Origin: Lactococcus petauri
GTDB taxonomy: Bacteria > Bacillota > Bacilli > Lactobacillales > Streptococcaceae
Reading direction: 5' to 3'
Length of the DNA: 64,000 nt
Assembly (NCBI RefSeq): GCF_002154895.1
Contig: NZ_MUIZ01000005.1
Location: forward strand, 124,001-188,000
Positions 26,176 through 34,834 of this stretch are shown here, in pieces. Position 1 is the stretch's first letter. Every line of letters starts with the position of its first letter. The translations under genes were made by a program, and so were the position numbers. The notes under the pieces are model-generated. The model was not told the DNA's origin. It made no database searches and saw only the letters and a list, made by a program, of their open reading frames with translations.

Positions 26176-26556
26176 ATGATCTGGATCATTGACTTTATAC
26201 TTTTAGCCCTCATTGTTGTCTTCTTTCTCTATCCACGTTGGACACTCAAACGTAACGCCAAAGTTGTTGAAGCACCTGAATTTGAACGTTTGATGGCTAC
26301 TTCGCAACTTATCGATGTACGCGAAGCAGCAGATTTCCGAGTAAAACACATCCTTGGTGCTCGTAATTTACCTGCTTCTCAAATAGAACAAAGTTTGAAC
26401 GCAATCAACAAAAAGAAACCTGTGTTACTTTATGAAAATGGTAAACCAACAGCTTCAGTCAAAGTTGCTAAACAACTCAAAAAAGCTGGCGTACCAGAAG
26501 TTTATATTCTTAAAACTGGCTTGAACAACTGGCCTGGAAAAATTAAAAACGGATAA
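26176..26556 (+). CDS. Membrane-anchored rhodanese-like protein lacking the catalytic cysteine
   Basis: A 126-residue protein with a transmembrane segment at about 2-19 and a rhodanese fold (LIDVREAADFRVKHILGARN). The active-site loop reads LLYENGKPTAS where active rhodaneses have a Cys at the loop start, so sulfurtransferase activity is unlikely. Such proteins commonly follow glcK in lactic acid bacteria (context from memory). Third gene of the yqgQ-glcK operon; a terminator follows. Confidence 0.85.
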   Translation: MIWIIDFILLALIVVFFLYPRWTLKRNAKVVEAPEFERLMATSQLIDVREAADFRVKHILGARNLPASQIEQSLNAINKKKPVLLYENGKPTASVKVAKQLKKAGVPEVYILKTGLNNWPGKIKNG

Positions 26557-26557
26557 T

Positions 26558-26594
26558 AAAAAAGGACCTTACCGCGTGTGTAAGGTCTTTTTTT
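26558..26594. terminator. Bidirectional terminator between the glcK operon and dps
   Basis: GACCTTAC-CGCGTGT-GTAAGGTC with A-run and T-run flanks. Confidence 0.85.
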
Positions 26595-26596
26595 TA

Positions 26597-27043
26597 TTAT
26601 CCAAGTTCTGCTTCGAGCATCCAGATTGTTTTTTCAACATCTCCGAGTGCAACCGTATAAAGGTCAACAGTAACTGCATCATTTTCAGATTCAGCAATAT
26701 CCATGCCTTCTTGGAAAAGTTTAGCCAAGTATTTGTAAGTATCTAAGACACCGTGCAAACGTTCAGACATTGATTTATCCCAAGTTGCTGGTTGAAGCTC
26801 AATTTTTGACTTCTCATCAAACTCTTTAAGCGTTGAAACTGGTGAACCACCAATCGTAATTAAACGTTCAGCAAATTCATCTAAATGCTCGTTAAGTCCA
26901 TCCATGAACTCATCCATTTTAGGATGCAAAGTCAAGAAACCAGAACCACGCATATACCAGTGTGTTTGATGAACAAGTGCTGCTGCTTGAGATAAATCTG
27001 CAACTGTTTGATTCAAAACTTCTTGTGTTTTTTCCTTAGACAT
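26597..27043 (-). CDS. dps: Dps-family ferritin-like protein
   Basis: A 148-residue Dps. The ferroxidase ligands are visible: HQTHWYMRG (His), then a helix with [20 protein letters not shown] (His, Asp, Glu). It stores iron and shields DNA from peroxide by consuming Fe(II) and H2O2. The ATG at 27043 follows GGAGG at 6 nt; the listed extension of four residues lacks one. Monocistronic. Confidence 0.93.
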   Translation of the reverse strand: MSKEKTQEVLNQTVADLSQAAALVHQTHWYMRGSGFLTLHPKMDEFMDGLNEHLDEFAERLITIGGSPVSTLKEFDEKSKIELQPATWDKSMSERLHGVLDTYKYLAKLFQEGMDIAESENDAVTVDLYTVALGDVEKTIWMLEAELG

Positions 27044-27141
27044 AGAAACCTCCAATTTTTTATTTCTATTACAATTATATAAAAAAAGAGGTCAATTATA
27101 AAATATTCTGCTTAAGATTGTGAGTTTTTTATCTTTTTATC

Positions 27142-27804
27142 GTGTTAATAAATATGCTTATATTTTACTTCATTATCGGGACCATCTTTGGCTCTTTCCT
27201 CGGTCTAGTAAGTGAGCGCTGGGATACAGAAGCCTCAATTATTTTTGGGCGTTCACAATGTAGTTCTTGCCAAAAAGTCCTCAAATGGTGGCAACTCCTT
27301 CCTTTAATCTCTCAATTCATCTTTAAAAGTAGGTGCGCCTTTTGTGGAGAAAAATTTTCTTACAGTTATTTTATCTTAGAATTTCTTACCGGAATTCTCT
27401 TTGGTGCACTTTGGTTTGATTTAGACTTACTCCACTTTTTAACCCTCTTCATAAGCTTACTTTTGAGCAAATTTGATATTGATACTTACTCTTATCCTTT
27501 AAATATTGGTTTAGGCTTTACTGCTTGTTTTTTTATTTTCTTTCCTATCAGTCCCATAAGCTATTTCTGGCTCGGTCTTGCTTTTGTTTCTTTTTTTATC
27601 AATATTGGGATTGGTGCTGGCGACTTCCTCTGGCTTTTCTTGGTATCTTTTTCTGTATCTTTAGAAGAAATCCTCCTACTTATCCAACTGGCCTGTATGT
27701 TTGGTCTATGTTTTTTACTCATTAAAAAAAGGAAAAAACTCCCCTTTATTCCTTTTCTCAGTTTTGCATATCTAATCGTAATTCTTCTGCCCCAAATCCC
27801 GTAA
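27142..27804 (+). CDS. comC: Type IV prepilin peptidase / ComC-like (A24)
   Basis: A 220-residue polytopic protein. N-terminal [15 protein letters not shown], two CxxC pairs (CSSC at about 40-43, CAFC at about 65-68), [11 protein letters not shown] with the first catalytic Asp, and [11 protein letters not shown] with the second (GxGD). It would cleave and N-methylate ComG-type pseudopilins for DNA uptake. Start is uncertain: GTG at 27142 or ATG at 27154, neither with a ribosome binding site. No TACGAATA-type ComX box was found directly upstream. The 3' end overlaps dinB tail to tail by 47 bp. Confidence 0.85.
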   Translation: MLINMLIFYFIIGTIFGSFLGLVSERWDTEASIIFGRSQCSSCQKVLKWWQLLPLISQFIFKSRCAFCGEKFSYSYFILEFLTGILFGALWFDLDLLHFLTLFISLLLSKFDIDTYSYPLNIGLGFTACFFIFFPISPISYFWLGLAFVSFFINIGIGAGDFLWLFLVSFSVSLEEILLLIQLACMFGLCFLLIKKRKKLPFIPFLSFAYLIVILLPQIP

Positions 27805-28855
27805 GGGTCACTCCAAGAAGGCGGACTCCTATTGTTTCATCATAATCAATCTCTTCCAGTAAATCCTGAGCCACATGTGCAAGTGTAATTGCTTCATTTA
27901 TCTTCTCTGAAAGTTTTTTGCGTTTCGTAATTGTCTTAAAATCAGAGTAACGTAACTTGAGTACAACTGTATCACCCAGAAGTTGATGGCGTTTCACATT
28001 AGTAGAGACGCGTTCGGAGAGGTTAGCGAGTTCCTGCTTGATATCTTCACTATTATAGAGGAGTTTGCTATAAGTTCTTTCTTTACCTACTGACTTTCTT
28101 TGACGACTTGTCACAACTGGAGCATGATGAATACCATTGGCTTTCAAAAAAAGATTCCAGCCATAAACCCCAAAGCGTTCAGCCAAGAGTAATGGGTCAG
28201 CTGCTTGAATTTCCGCGCCGGTAAAAATTCCCAGCTCATGCAGCTTTGCTCCAGTAGCCTTACCCACACCGTGAAATTTTTCCACTGGCAGTTCTGCTAG
28301 AAAATCTTTTGCTGCCTCGGGCAGGATGACAGTCAAACCATGGGGCTTTTCATAATCCGAAGCAATTTTTGCTAAAAATTTATTATAGGAAACCCCTGCT
28401 GAGCAAGTCAAACCAAGCTCAATAAAAATATCATGCTGTATAAGTTTCGCCACTTTGATTGCACTTGTTGATCCGATCTTATTTCGCGTAACATCCAGAT
28501 AAGCTTCATCAATGGATGCCGCTTCTACTTCATCGGTATAACGATTAAAAATTTCCCGAACTTGTTCTGATATGGCACGATACTTTTCATAATTTCCACT
28601 GATAAAAACAGCTTGTGGACAGAGTTCATAAGCTTCTTTTGCACTCATAGCCGAGTGGATTCCAAAGGCTCTAGCTTCATAGGAACACGTTGAAACAACG
28701 CCACGTCCTCCTGTTTCCAGTGGATTCCGTGCGATAACTACTGGCTTACCTTTTAATTCTGGATTGTCCCGTATTTCTACTGAAGCGAAAAAGGCATCCA
28801 TATCAATATGGATGATTTTTCGTGACGTATCATTGACCAGTGGAAATGTTAACAT
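27758..28855 (-). CDS. dinB: DNA polymerase IV
   Basis: A 365-residue Y-family polymerase: [12 protein letters not shown] near residue 17 and [11 protein letters not shown] near 111 supply the catalytic carboxylates, followed by thumb and little-finger regions. It carries out error-prone translesion synthesis. No Shine-Dalgarno sequence: TATAAT ends 6 nt before the ATG. No LexA/HdiR-type box was recognised. The last 47 bp overlap the convergent comC. Confidence 0.93.
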   Translation of the reverse strand: MLTFPLVNDTSRKIIHIDMDAFFASVEIRDNPELKGKPVVIARNPLETGGRGVVSTCSYEARAFGIHSAMSAKEAYELCPQAVFISGNYEKYRAISEQVREIFNRYTDEVEAASIDEAYLDVTRNKIGSTSAIKVAKLIQHDIFIELGLTCSAGVSYNKFLAKIASDYEKPHGLTVILPEAAKDFLAELPVEKFHGVGKATGAKLHELGIFTGAEIQAADPLLLAERFGVYGWNLFLKANGIHHAPVVTSRQRKSVGKERTYSKLLYNSEDIKQELANLSERVSTNVKRHQLLGDTVVLKLRYSDFKTITKRKKLSEKINEAITLAHVAQDLLEEIDYDETIGVRLLGVTLTGFGAEELRLDMQN

Positions 28856-28861
28856 ACTTTT

Positions 28862-28867
28862 ATTATA
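28862..28867 (-). promoter_or_regulatory. Extended -10 (TGA-TATAAT) for a leaderless dinB mRNA
   Basis: The hexamer is separated from the ATG by AAAAGT only. Confidence 0.6.
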
Positions 28868-28982
28868 TCATAGAGCTGATAAGCGGTATAGGTTTACAGA
28901 TTGGGGTATATAATTTAATGGTGCTAGTTTTTTGGGATAATGATTGTTACTTTTAAATCATTTATCTTCTACTTTAACAAAT

Positions 28983-29012
28983 AAAAAAACTTCCTGTTAA
29001 GGAAGTCTTTTT
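28983..29012 (-). terminator. Terminator of murC
   Basis: ACTTCC-TTAACA-GGAAGT on the minus strand with T-run, 5 nt beyond the murC stop. Confidence 0.85.
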
Positions 29013-29016
29013 GTTT

Positions 29017-30348
29017 TTACAATGTATTTTTTGTCAACTGACTGAGCAAATCCTCAAAGGCTGCTTCATATTGTTGGATATTACCTGCGCCCATGAAAAC
29101 ATAAACGCCGCGGTTGTGATCCAAAAGTGGCGAAACATTTTCCACTGAAATAACACGAGCAGGCTTACGCACTTTATCCGCAAGGTCTTGTGCTGTAATT
29201 TCATGGTGGTCAACTTCACGCGCAGAGCCATAAATTTCAGCAAGATATACAGTATCTGCAGAATCAAGGACTTGAGCAAACTCATCTGCAAAGGCGATTG
29301 TTCGTGTAAATGTATGAGGTTGGAAAACGGCTACAATTTCACGATCCGGATATTTTTGACGCGCTGCATCAATCGTTGCTTCGATTTCGGTAGGATGATG
29401 TGCGAAATCATCAATAATGATTGTTTCGCCAACTTTTTTCTCTGTAAATCGGCGTTTTACACCAGAGAAAGTCAACAAATGATCAGCAATATCATTCATA
29501 TCCAAGCCAAGCTGATGTGTTACACCAACTACCGCTAAGGCATTTGCAATATTGTGCTTCCCATAAGCAGGCACGACAAAGTGTCCGATTTTTTCACCAC
29601 GGAAATAAGCATCAAAAGATGAGCCGCGTGTTGAGCGAATGATATCTTTTGCTTGATAATCATCTCCATCTTCAAAACCATAATAGTAAATCGGTGCTTC
29701 TGCTGTAATTTTACGTAAATAAGGATCTTCTCCGAAAACGAAAATACCTTTTTTAATATTTTGAGCATAGTCTTGGAATGCAGAGGCTACATCATCGATA
29801 TTTTGGAAATAATCAGGATGGTCAAAATCAACATTTGTAATAATTGTATATTCTGGATGATAAGGCATGAAGTGACGTTCATATTCATCAGATTCAAAAA
29901 CAAAATACTCACTGTCCGCATTTCCACGTCCTGTACCATCACCAATCAAGTATGACGTATCTACAGCGTTTTTCATGACATGAGCTAAAATTCCTGTCGT
30001 TGAAGTTTTACCATGCGCCCCCGCAACCCCAACACTGATAAAATCTTCCATGAAATGACCTAAAAACTCGTGGTAACGTTTAAAAGTGAAGCCATTTTTT
30101 TCAGCAAAAGCAATTTCTACATTATTGTCCGTACGGAAAGCATTCCCTGCAATCAACTCAACTTCTGGTGTAATATTTTTCTCGTCAAAAGGAAGAATAG
30201 GAATACCCGCTTCCTCAAGTCCACGTTGTGTAAAATAGTAGTCAGTTGTATCTGAACCTTGTACTTTTTTACCCATTTGGTGGAGCATAAGAGCGAGTGC
30301 ACTCATACCTGAGCCTTTAATTCCTATAAAATGATATACTTTTTCCAT
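29017..30348 (-). CDS. murC: UDP-N-acetylmuramate-L-alanine ligase
   Basis: 443 residues. The family start [20 protein letters not shown] and the ATP loop [13 protein letters not shown] near residue 110 are diagnostic. It adds L-Ala to UDP-MurNAc in the cytosol, the first peptide step of peptidoglycan synthesis. The Shine-Dalgarno AAGGAG is 37 nt upstream of the ATG with a perfect hairpin between. It follows an orphan gene by 50 bp. Confidence 0.96.
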   Translation of the reverse strand: MEKVYHFIGIKGSGMSALALMLHQMGKKVQGSDTTDYYFTQRGLEEAGIPILPFDEKNITPEVELIAGNAFRTDNNVEIAFAEKNGFTFKRYHEFLGHFMEDFISVGVAGAHGKTSTTGILAHVMKNAVDTSYLIGDGTGRGNADSEYFVFESDEYERHFMPYHPEYTIITNVDFDHPDYFQNIDDVASAFQDYAQNIKKGIFVFGEDPYLRKITAEAPIYYYGFEDGDDYQAKDIIRSTRGSSFDAYFRGEKIGHFVVPAYGKHNIANALAVVGVTHQLGLDMNDIADHLLTFSGVKRRFTEKKVGETIIIDDFAHHPTEIEATIDAARQKYPDREIVAVFQPHTFTRTIAFADEFAQVLDSADTVYLAEIYGSAREVDHHEITAQDLADKVRKPARVISVENVSPLLDHNRGVYVFMGAGNIQQYEAAFEDLLSQLTKNTL

Positions 30349-30391
30349 GATAAATAAGAAATTTCAGTCGGAACTGAAATCTTTTCTCCTT
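30346..30391 (-). promoter_or_regulatory. Hairpin-spaced ribosome binding site of murC
   Basis: AAGGAG (30386-30391), 5 nt, then ATTTCAGT-TCCG-ACTGAAAT (30361-30380; 8-bp stem, UNCG-type loop), then 12 nt and ATG (30346-30348). Folding would cut the functional spacing from 37 to about 17 nt. Confidence 0.55.
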
Positions 30392-30398
30392 CTTTTAT

Positions 30399-31028
30399 TT
30401 AAAGTCCGCGGTCAAATAAGTTCTTCCGTTTATTATCGAAATACTCATTTTTTGCAGTTTTAGCCTTATCTTCTCCTTTTTGAGGAGAGCCAGAAATAAT
30501 AGCTTCATCGAGGTTTAATCCTCGTTTTTTCATATCCCGAATCGGATTATTAGTGGCTGGACGTCTTGGAGACATCGGCTTTTGTTCGATTGTCTTCTTT
30601 TCACTCGATGCCGGTTTCGCTGCATTAAGTACTGCTGATGAACGGCGCAAAGAAAAATCATCTTTATCACGCTCTAGCGGATGAACATAGCCTTTTGGAC
30701 GTTTAGGAGGTACCGCTGCTTCTCTTTTGGCCTTTTCTTTTGATTCATCAACACTCGTTTTTTTAGGCATTTTATCAAAAGAACTATACCCACTATGATT
30801 GCTATTTAATGGACGATGTTGAGTGCTATAGCTGACCTTTGTTTTTATTGGCTTATAGACATCTGAACGTTTTTTATCAGACATTTGAACACCACCAAAA
30901 GAAGCCTCGTCTTGTTGACTAGGATTCTTAGTAATCAGTTGTGAATTTGTCATGATGACGCGTGTGTCTTTTTCAAGCATTTCATCATCATCGATGATTG
31001 GAAATACGACTCTTCTTCCTTCGTTCAT
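30399..31028 (-). CDS. Low-complexity, disordered protein of unknown function
   Basis: A 209-residue protein, highly charged and Lys/Ser/Pro-rich, with almost no hydrophobic stretch and thus probably disordered. No signal peptide or domain was recognised. The most structured-looking parts are the start (RRVVFPIIDDDEML) and the end (NEYFDNKRKNLFDRGL), which could be docking motifs. AGGG lies 7 nt before the ATG. It sits between the SNF2 helicase and murC on the same strand and may be cotranscribed with murC. A cell-wall or division link is only context. Confidence 0.65.
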   Translation of the reverse strand: MNEGRRVVFPIIDDDEMLEKDTRVIMTNSQLITKNPSQQDEASFGGVQMSDKKRSDVYKPIKTKVSYSTQHRPLNSNHSGYSSFDKMPKKTSVDESKEKAKREAAVPPKRPKGYVHPLERDKDDFSLRRSSAVLNAAKPASSEKKTIEQKPMSPRRPATNNPIRDMKKRGLNLDEAIISGSPQKGEDKAKTAKNEYFDNKRKNLFDRGL

Positions 31029-31132
31029 TGCTTGCCCTACTTAATTTTTTGTTTGTCTTGAAACTTTTCCTCTACGTTCCTTAAAAAGTTTGTTTAATCT
31101 TATTTTTTTCTTAGGTAAGTGTTTCAATTATT

Positions 31133-31138
31133 ATTATA
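31133..31138 (-). promoter_or_regulatory. -10 box upstream of the disordered protein gene
   Basis: TATAAT about 105 nt before the start; it could drive the orphan-murC unit. -35 unclear. Confidence 0.35.
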
Positions 31139-31162
31139 TCGCATTTTCAGTGATTTTTAAAG

Positions 31163-34100
31163 TTATAGTCCCAAAATTTCTCTGATTTCTGCTTCGCTGA
31201 GCGTCTTATCAATCACATCACCGTCTAAAACATTTGCAATCAAATCTTTCTTACGTTCCTGAATCTCCATGATTTTTTCTTCAATCGTTCCTTGTGTAAT
31301 CAAGCGAATGACTTCAACAGTACTCTTTTGCCCCATACGATGGGCTCTTGCAATGGCTTGTTCCTCAACCGCTGGATTCCACCAGAGATCGACCAGGATA
31401 ACAACATCAGCACTTGTAAGGTTCAGACCTACACCACCTGCTTTCAGTGAGATGAGGAAAGCATCACGACTTCCAGCATTAAAGGCTTGCACCATTTCTA
31501 ACCGTTCTTTGACTGGAGTTGAACCCGTTAGCTTATAAGCTGTGAGATCCAATTTTTCCATGGCTTCTTCAATGTAAGGGAAGGTTTTGGTAAACTGTGA
31601 GAAAATCAAAGGGCGATGACCAGATGCCTTGACTTGCTCTAAAAGCTCCATCAAACTGTCTAACTTCCCAGAACCACCTTCATAGTTGTCCATGAAAAGT
31701 GCCGGTGTATTACATATTTGACGGAGTCGTGTGATTCCTGCCAAAATTTCAATACGTGATTTCTTAAGACTCGCACTGTCCATTTGACGGACAGATTGTT
31801 GCATCAATTCCAATTGGGCTAAGTATAAGAGCTTTTGCTCTTCAACCATGTTATTGCGTAAGGTCATTTCCATCTTATCAGGCAACTCTGTCAGAACTTC
31901 TTCTTTTTTACGACGCATAATAAATGGATGGATAATACGGGCAATAACTTCTGGCGACATCTTATTAAATGTTTCCCGTTTTGGTAAAAAGCCAGGCATG
32001 ACCACTTGGAAAATAGCCCAAATTTCTTCTAAGCGATTTTCCAACGGCGTTCCTGATAAAGCAAAAGTATGCTCAACATTCAGTTGACTAAGTGCTCTAT
32101 TTGTTTTACTGCTGTAGTTTTTCACAGCTTGTGCTTCATCCAAGAGAAGATAGTTAAGCTTCTTGTCTTGATAATCATCGAAATCCTTAAGGAAACTTCC
32201 GTAACTTGTAATATAAACTTGATGTTTCCCGTGAATCAAAGCATCACGATCGGCCTTCATCCCATCAACAACCACATAATCTACCGTGTCCGTAAATTGC
32301 TCAAACTCACTGGCCCAGTTGTAAATAAGGCTAGCAGGAGCAGTGACTAAGGCTGTTTCATCTTCTTTTAGATTTGATAGTAAATAGGTGATTGCTTGTA
32401 CTGTTTTACCCAGCCCCATGTCGTCTGCCAACACACCTCCTAAGTGATAGTGCGTTAACATAGACATCCAACGAACTCCTGTTTCCTGGTAACTTCGCAG
32501 CTCTGCTTTGACATGCTCAGGTTTTTCGTAAGGGAAGGTTTCTGGGTGCGTTAAGTGCTCATAGAAGGCTTTAAATTCATTCGAAAAATTGCTACTTGAA
32601 ATATTTTCAAATATTTTAGAAACTTGGAAGCTACGTGTCACATTGACTTCTAAGCTCGTTCCACTAATGGTAAAATTATCATCCAGTTCTCGTAAAGCTG
32701 ATTTCAACTCACTGAACTTCTGGTCAAAGATAAATAATTTTCCGTTTTCACTGACATAATATTCCGCATTATTTTGCAGTTGTGCAATAACATTTGCAAA
32801 TTCATTTTCGCCGATGCTTGGCATTTCAAAGGCGATATCCAACAAGCCTCCTCGACGATCAATCATGATTTCCGGCACTTCATCGACTTTCATATCCATT
32901 AGTCCAGGAGACAGTTTTACTTGACCTAATTTCTGGAATTGGGGCAAAATTTTAATAAAGAAAGTTTCTGCAAATTGTGCCGAAAGCGTAACAGAACTTG
33001 TAAAAGAACGTGTGAAACCAAAACGAGCCATGAGCGTAAATATCTTATTTTCTAGGCGTAAGTCTCTTGAAAACTCGAGTGTTTCTAATTCATGGAAGTG
33101 TTCCACTTTAAAATTTCCATAATCAAATTGAACCGAAAGTTCTATATTTTGTCCATCAGGATTAGCAAAGTTAAAAATCGGTGTAAAGGGGCGAATAACA
33201 AAATTTTCAGGAGCTGAGATTTGACCTAAACTAGAAAGTTGTTGCAGTGCTTGTGCTACTTTGTCCTTATCCATATATGAAAATTGATTATGTTTTTCAC
33301 CCTCAAGTTCTTTTTGAACCAGCTGCAACAACCGTTTTTGTTCATGATCAACCTTATAAAAGACGTGATTATAATATAAAAGCGAACCACTGTAAAAGGA
33401 ACTGAAAGCATTATCTTCGATTTTTAACTCAATAAAGTCTCTTTGGCTTGTCACACTAAATTTAAAAATTTCTGAATCCTCGTCAAGAGTAACGAAGGTG
33501 AAATAGTTAACCAATGCACCTGATAATCTCAAGCTAAAACGTGACAAGTTAGAAGCCAAATCCATTGCCTCTTCAATAAAAAGATAAGGGAAATTAAGGT
33601 AACGTCCATTTTTAATATATAGTTGATTGGCCATTTGGGCATCAAGTTTGCCATGTATTTTAAGCAAGAAATTCAAAAAGTCTTGACTGGCTTCATCGAA
33701 ATTATCAAAAAAGAGATCAACATAGTGAAGAGCACCAAGCGAATATTGTCCAAAGTTTTGCAATGTTCTCAAAAAATATGGAATATCCTTAATCACATAA
33801 GCCCTACCTAAGCGTTCGCTATATAAGCGTAAGTCAAAATACATGAAGTAATCCATAGAAAAAACATCATAGAGTTGCGAATTATCTTCAACATGTACTT
33901 CAATCGAAAATTGCTCTGCTCCGAAATTAACTTGTGTTTCCCCATTCAAGGCATCTAAAAAGGCAGCGTTGGCAGCCAATTCATCATTTGCCACTAGCTC
34001 AATCTTTTCTATATTTTTTTTATCGTCTTCGATTTCTTTATTTTCATTCTTGAGGTATTCTTCTACTGCAGCAATGTGCTTACAATAGCGATGATTACGC

Positions 34101-34273
34101 TGAAAATCAGCACAAGAACAATAGTCCTGCGCTCCATCCATATCGTAAATTACTTGTTCTCCTGCAACCTCTGCAGAAAGTTTAAAATCTTCTATTGACG
34201 GATCAATTAAAAGCCCCTGACTATACAGGGCTATTCCTTCACTGCGTACACGTGCTGGCATCATTCTGCTCAT
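31163..34273 (-). CDS. SNF2-family DEAD/DEAH-like helicase with SWIM zinc finger
   Basis: 1036 residues. An N-terminal SWIM finger (Cys52, Cys54, Cys64, His66: YCSCADFQRNHRYCKH) is followed by a long middle region. The SNF2 ATPase comes next: motif I LADDMGLGKTVQA near residue 617, motif II LLDEAQAVKN, LSGTPLENR, and motif VI QAIARAHRMGQK near 975. Bacterial SNF2 proteins bind RNA polymerase or DNA; RapA-like recycling is possible, but the true role is unknown. AGGATAAAGATAAA precedes the ATG; a TATAAT lies at 34357-34362. Confidence 0.92.
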   Translation of the reverse strand: MSRMMPARVRSEGIALYSQGLLIDPSIEDFKLSAEVAGEQVIYDMDGAQDYCSCADFQRNHRYCKHIAAVEEYLKNENKEIEDDKKNIEKIELVANDELAANAAFLDALNGETQVNFGAEQFSIEVHVEDNSQLYDVFSMDYFMYFDLRLYSERLGRAYVIKDIPYFLRTLQNFGQYSLGALHYVDLFFDNFDEASQDFLNFLLKIHGKLDAQMANQLYIKNGRYLNFPYLFIEEAMDLASNLSRFSLRLSGALVNYFTFVTLDEDSEIFKFSVTSQRDFIELKIEDNAFSSFYSGSLLYYNHVFYKVDHEQKRLLQLVQKELEGEKHNQFSYMDKDKVAQALQQLSSLGQISAPENFVIRPFTPIFNFANPDGQNIELSVQFDYGNFKVEHFHELETLEFSRDLRLENKIFTLMARFGFTRSFTSSVTLSAQFAETFFIKILPQFQKLGQVKLSPGLMDMKVDEVPEIMIDRRGGLLDIAFEMPSIGENEFANVIAQLQNNAEYYVSENGKLFIFDQKFSELKSALRELDDNFTISGTSLEVNVTRSFQVSKIFENISSSNFSNEFKAFYEHLTHPETFPYEKPEHVKAELRSYQETGVRWMSMLTHYHLGGVLADDMGLGKTVQAITYLLSNLKEDETALVTAPASLIYNWASEFEQFTDTVDYVVVDGMKADRDALIHGKHQVYITSYGSFLKDFDDYQDKKLNYLLLDEAQAVKNYSSKTNRALSQLNVEHTFALSGTPLENRLEEIWAIFQVVMPGFLPKRETFNKMSPEVIARIIHPFIMRRKKEEVLTELPDKMEMTLRNNMVEEQKLLYLAQLELMQQSVRQMDSASLKKSRIEILAGITRLRQICNTPALFMDNYEGGSGKLDSLMELLEQVKASGHRPLIFSQFTKTFPYIEEAMEKLDLTAYKLTGSTPVKERLEMVQAFNAGSRDAFLISLKAGGVGLNLTSADVVILVDLWWNPAVEEQAIARAHRMGQKSTVEVIRLITQGTIEEKIMEIQERKKDLIANVLDGDVIDKTLSEAEIREILGL

Positions 34274-34520
34274 TTTATCTTTATCCTATTTTTGATGCCT
34301 TTTTGCACCAACTCTCCGTCTATTTTTTCTTCTAAATCCCTTTAAAATGTGCATACATTATACCATATTTGGCTAATTTTTTCACGAATGCCCTAATAAA
34401 AAACGTATGTCCGTCTTCAATAAAAATTTTTTCTAAGACTTAGTTCCTTCAGTGTAAGTCAATGTAAAAACCTTTTGACATAAAAATTTTTTAAGTCCAC
34501 TTTTAATTTTTTAATTTGTG

Positions 34521-34556
34521 CAAAAATTTGAATTTTTGTATTATTTGTATTATACT
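34521..34556 (+). promoter_or_regulatory. Promoter of the APC permease leader with an operator-like palindrome
   Basis: TTGAAT (34528-34533), 17-bp spacer and TATACT (34551-34556). A perfect palindrome, CAAAAATT-TG-AATTTTTG (34521-34538), covers the -35 and is placed like a repressor operator. Confidence 0.65.
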
Positions 34557-34586
34557 TTACACTATTAAAATAAAGAGGCTCAAAAA

Positions 34587-34637
34587 ATGATTAACGCTTA
34601 TCACACAGTTTTGTTGTTGATTATGGGCTCACACTAA
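34587..34637 (+). CDS. Leader peptide with branched-chain amino-acid codon run
   Basis: A 16-codon ORF, MINAYHTVLLLIMGSH, too short for ordinary gene callers. GAGG stands 8 nt before the ATG. Codons 8-12 are Val-Leu-Leu-Leu-Ile, with all three Leu as TTG. The stop lies within the loop of the first downstream hairpin, whose left arm begins 5 nt after the last Leu codon. This is the geometry of a ribosome-stalling attenuator sensor. Confidence 0.75.
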   Translation: MINAYHTVLLLIMGSH

Positions 34638-34718
34638 GTACTGGAAAGTAAAGGTGTGAGTCCTCTTTGGCGTTGGTCAAAAAGGGGCAAAGAGATGTCC
34701 CTTTGGGCATCTTTTTTT
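34625..34718 (+). promoter_or_regulatory. Transcription attenuator with alternative hairpins
   Basis: Hairpin 1 pairs 34625-34634 with 34654-34663 (GGGCTCACAC/GTGTGAGTCC), with an inner TACT-GGAA-AGTA. An alternative pairing joins CTCTTTG (34663-34669) with CAAAGAG (34688-34694). The latter competes with the terminator hairpin AGATG(T)CCC-TTT-GGGCATCT (34693-34712) and its T7 tail. The terminator ends about 115 nt before the permease start. Confidence 0.75.
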
Positions 34719-34834
34719 AATTTATTTTTAACGATTATTGCTACTCAAACGTGACAATAAAATGAGAGGAGACTTAATTTGACTTAGAATTTTAAATTAA
34801 AAATATTTATTTTTATAACGAGAGGAATTTATAA

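Noticed and set aside
27100-27154. ComX-type (TACGAATA) box upstream of the prepilin peptidase
   Set aside because: No such octamer or close variant is present in the 100 bp upstream.
34474-34480. TTGACA upstream of the permease leader
   Set aside because: No -10 at suitable distance; the TTGAAT-17-TATACT pair downstream fits better.
34521-34538. CodY box at the permease promoter
   Set aside because: The palindrome differs from AATTTTCWGAAAATT at too many positions.
34562-34720. T-box riboswitch before the amino-acid permease
   Set aside because: No specifier-loop AGTA block or TGG-containing T-box sequence; the region instead has a translated leader and simple attenuator hairpins.
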